Notes under the pieces: model-generated
What the model saw: only the letters and a program-made list of their open reading frames with translations
Database searches by the model: none
What the model was told of the DNA's origin: nothing
Shown here: positions 6,003 through 7,386 of the stretch, piece after piece
How positions within the stretch are numbered: the stretch's first letter is position 1
Layout: the number at the start of each line of letters is the position of its first letter
Translations under genes and position numbers: made by a program
DNA from: a bacterium
GTDB lineage: Bacteria; Auribacterota; Auribacteria; Auribacterales; Auribacteraceae
NCBI GenBank assembly: GCA_021161885.1
Contig: JAGGZS010000251.1
Span: forward strand, 1-7,386
Length of the DNA: 7,386 bases
Direction: 5' to 3'

Positions 6003-6937
6003 CGTGATCCTTCCCGTAATTTTTTGTCTATATAAAGATTTTTTGTAATAGATAAAGGTTGGTAATTAAATTCATCCATTGCCCTCGCACAGTTTAAAGA
6101 ACAGTCTTTACCTCTCTTTGCCGCTGATTTAATTTGATCCATACTTATCGGGTTCAGTAAGTCGGATTTGTATCCGAAAACGGAAACAATTTTTTTCCCG
6201 AAGTCATAACGCGACACTCTCTCAGACCCTCCCAAATGATATATCCGCGATCCGCAGCAGGAACCACTTTGCGTTTTTGCGGCAATGAGCTTTGAAACAG
6301 CGCCGCAGAATTCGCCTGAATATAAAGGTGTGCGAAATTGGTCTGTAAACAAATTTAACACATAGCCTTCATATAGAGAGTAAAGCATTTTATCGAGCGC
6401 CCCTCCAGATGTATTACTGAAAAATTTTCCGTAAGATAAAGCAATCCGGCATACAACATTTTCATCCAGCCCGTTAAGGACAATTTGCTCAGCTTCCAAT
6501 TTCGTCGCTCCATAGAAACTAATCGGGTTAGGCTCATCGGTTTCTTTATAATAACCCTTTGCCCCGTCAAAAACCAAATCCGTAGATATATATATAATAG
6601 GAATATTTTTTTCATTGCAGTAATTTACAAGGTGCCTTGTCCCTTTAATGTTTACTTTTTTCGCGTACTCCCTATCCTTTTCGCAAATATCCGGCGATGT
6701 AACAGCCGCTAAATGTATCGCCCAGTCAAACTCATTAGACGAGATTGCGTCCATAACATCAGTTTCCACTGCTATATCCATTTTTAAAGGATTAACCCTG
6801 CCTAAATAAAACCTGTTTTTATTGAATTGACCGCTAACCTTGCAGAACGATGATAAATAAAAAGCCAGATTGCCGCCCATAAAACCTGAAGCGCCGGTAA
6901 CCAAAATGCCTTTTTTTAACTGTCCTAATGATCCCAT
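5999..6937 (-). CDS. RmlD-like extended SDR, NAD(P)-dependent sugar-nucleotide reductase/epimerase
   Basis: This is a 312-residue extended short-chain dehydrogenase. The N-terminal Rossmann fold begins with LVTGASGFMGGNL, where the GxxGxxG dinucleotide-binding motif is G15-G21. HLAAVTSPD (75-83) follows, then the active-site STDLVFDG (118-125) and the catalytic YxxxK as Tyr142-GAT-Lys146. FRTPLYSGEF (201-210) matches the substrate-side region of RmlD-type dTDP-4-dehydrorhamnose reductases. The length is close to RmlD. No other rml genes are visible, so the substrate cannot be named, and other RmlD-like reductases or epimerases fit equally. The enzyme is presumably cytoplasmic and may serve cell-envelope sugar synthesis. 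ATG (6937-6935) is the only start in range, and the nearest Shine-Dalgarno-like AGGA is 12 bases upstream, so initiation may be weak. The gene lies 36 bases after the small membrane protein gene and overlaps cmk-plsC by four bases, which points to one operon and translational coupling. Confidence 0.88.
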   Translation of the reverse strand: MGSLGQLKKGILVTGASGFMGGNLAFYLSSFCKVSGQFNKNRFYLGRVNPLKMDIAVETDVMDAISSNEFDWAIHLAAVTSPDICEKDREYAKKVNIKGTRHLVNYCNEKNIPIIYISTDLVFDGAKGYYKETDEPNPISFYGATKLEAEQIVLNGLDENVVCRIALSYGKFFSNTSGGALDKMLYSLYEGYVLNLFTDQFRTPLYSGEFCGAVSKLIAAKTQSGSCCGSRIYHLGGSERVSRYDFGKKIVSVFGYKSDLLNPISMDQIKSAAKRGKDCSLNCARAMDEFNYQPLSITKNLYIDKKLREGSR

Positions 6938-6973
6938 ATTCTGGAGTTTTCCTGTTTTTAATGTTGAAAAAAG

Positions 6974-7282
6974 CTAAATTTTATCATCGGAAGAGATATT
7001 ATAAAATGCCCTGCCTGCTGATATTATTATATAAGCGATAAACCAACCGCCGTAACTAATTAATATAGGACTCCATTGTCCTTGGACTAATAATAAATAC
7101 CATGGCACTAATATAATCAATAACGGAGCACATAAAAAAGACGCGATAGACCAAGGCAAACCTATATTTAACCGCAAAAAATAAAAACTAATCTTAAGTG
7201 TCCACATAACGCTTATTATAAAAACAATAAAACCTATAATTAATAGAAATAAACTTATATTGTTTAATCTTTTATTTTTCAT
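6974..7282 (-). CDS. Small three-helix membrane protein, unknown function
   Basis: This 102-residue, very hydrophobic protein has three probable membrane segments. They lie at about 9-29 (ISLFLLIIGFIVFIISVMWTL), 43-67 (centred on CAPLLIILVPWYLLL) and 71-89 (SPILISYGGWFIAYIIISA). The N terminus is basic (MKNKR) and the tail acidic (SSDDKI), which favours a cytoplasmic N terminus. I recognise no family. A YGGWFIAY segment in the third helix and several tryptophans near helix ends are the only distinctive features. ATG (7282-7280) is the most upstream Met in this frame that I can see, but no Shine-Dalgarno precedes it. A start at Met26 would destroy the first helix and is less likely. It is the first gene of the minus-strand run visible here and lies 36 bases before the SDR. 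The 104 bases upstream are AT-rich and contain a TATAAT-like hexamer (7311-7306) without a matching -35 box. Confidence 0.75.
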   Translation of the reverse strand: MKNKRLNNISLFLLIIGFIVFIISVMWTLKISFYFLRLNIGLPWSIASFLCAPLLIILVPWYLLLVQGQWSPILISYGGWFIAYIIISAGRAFYNISSDDKI

Positions 7283-7386
7283 AACAAGTTAATCATCAGA
7301 TTAAGATTATAATTTTAGAACAAGTTTCTTATTTTATATGAAACGATACAAAAAATAAAAGCAAAAACCGGTTTAAAGATAAAAAA

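Noticed and set aside
7283..7386. TATAAT hexamer at 7306-7311 as a promoter for the first gene
   Set aside because: No -35-like hexamer lies 15-19 bases upstream on the minus strand, and such hexamers are frequent by chance in AT-rich DNA. Nothing else was recognisable in this stretch.

Overview
This 7.4 kb window comes from an AT-rich bacterial chromosome. It holds core housekeeping genes, and every confident gene reads on the minus strand, so transcription runs from the right edge to the left. The ribosomal protein S1 has six S1 domains, as in Gram-negative-type bacteria, and one gene carries a lipoprotein signal. The low G+C, the cmk-plsC fusion beside rpsA and the lysine/glutamate-rich S1 tail would fit a low-GC, possibly host-associated lineage such as Elusimicrobiota/Endomicrobia. 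That placement is an impression, not something the sequence proves.

In transcription order, a first group covers about 7282 to 4674. It consists of a small three-helix membrane protein, an RmlD-like extended SDR (NAD(P)-dependent sugar-nucleotide reductase/epimerase family), and a fused cytidylate kinase/1-acylglycerol-3-phosphate acyltransferase whose ATG overlaps the SDR stop codon (ATGA). rpsA (4608-2608) follows, with its own near-consensus promoter whose -35 box lies inside the last codons of the cmk-plsC gene. A strong intrinsic terminator (2541-2572) ends rpsA. The U-tract of that terminator runs almost directly into the Shine-Dalgarno of tyrS (2525-1302, TTG start), an arrangement that raises the question of how tyrS is transcribed. 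After tyrS a probable promoter drives a gene of unknown function for a lipoprotein (1159-536).

The left 535 bases contain a 58-codon ORF for a single-helix membrane peptide (392-216) with a good ribosome binding site. At the far left edge is a short protein-like reading on the plus strand (32-148) that could be the decayed 3' end of a convergent gene. The rest of the left end, and the 104 bases at the right end, show nothing I can name.

The genes mostly serve translation (S1, TyrRS) and membrane phospholipid synthesis. Cmk recycles the CMP released when CDP-diacylglycerol is used, and PlsC makes the phosphatidic acid from which CDP-diacylglycerol is made. I found no mobile element, CRISPR array, defence island, tRNA or rRNA. 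The points most worth a second look are the kinase-acyltransferase fusion, the rpsA terminator abutting the tyrS ribosome binding site, and the S1 tail with its 17-residue tandem repeat and GC-rich coding hairpins.
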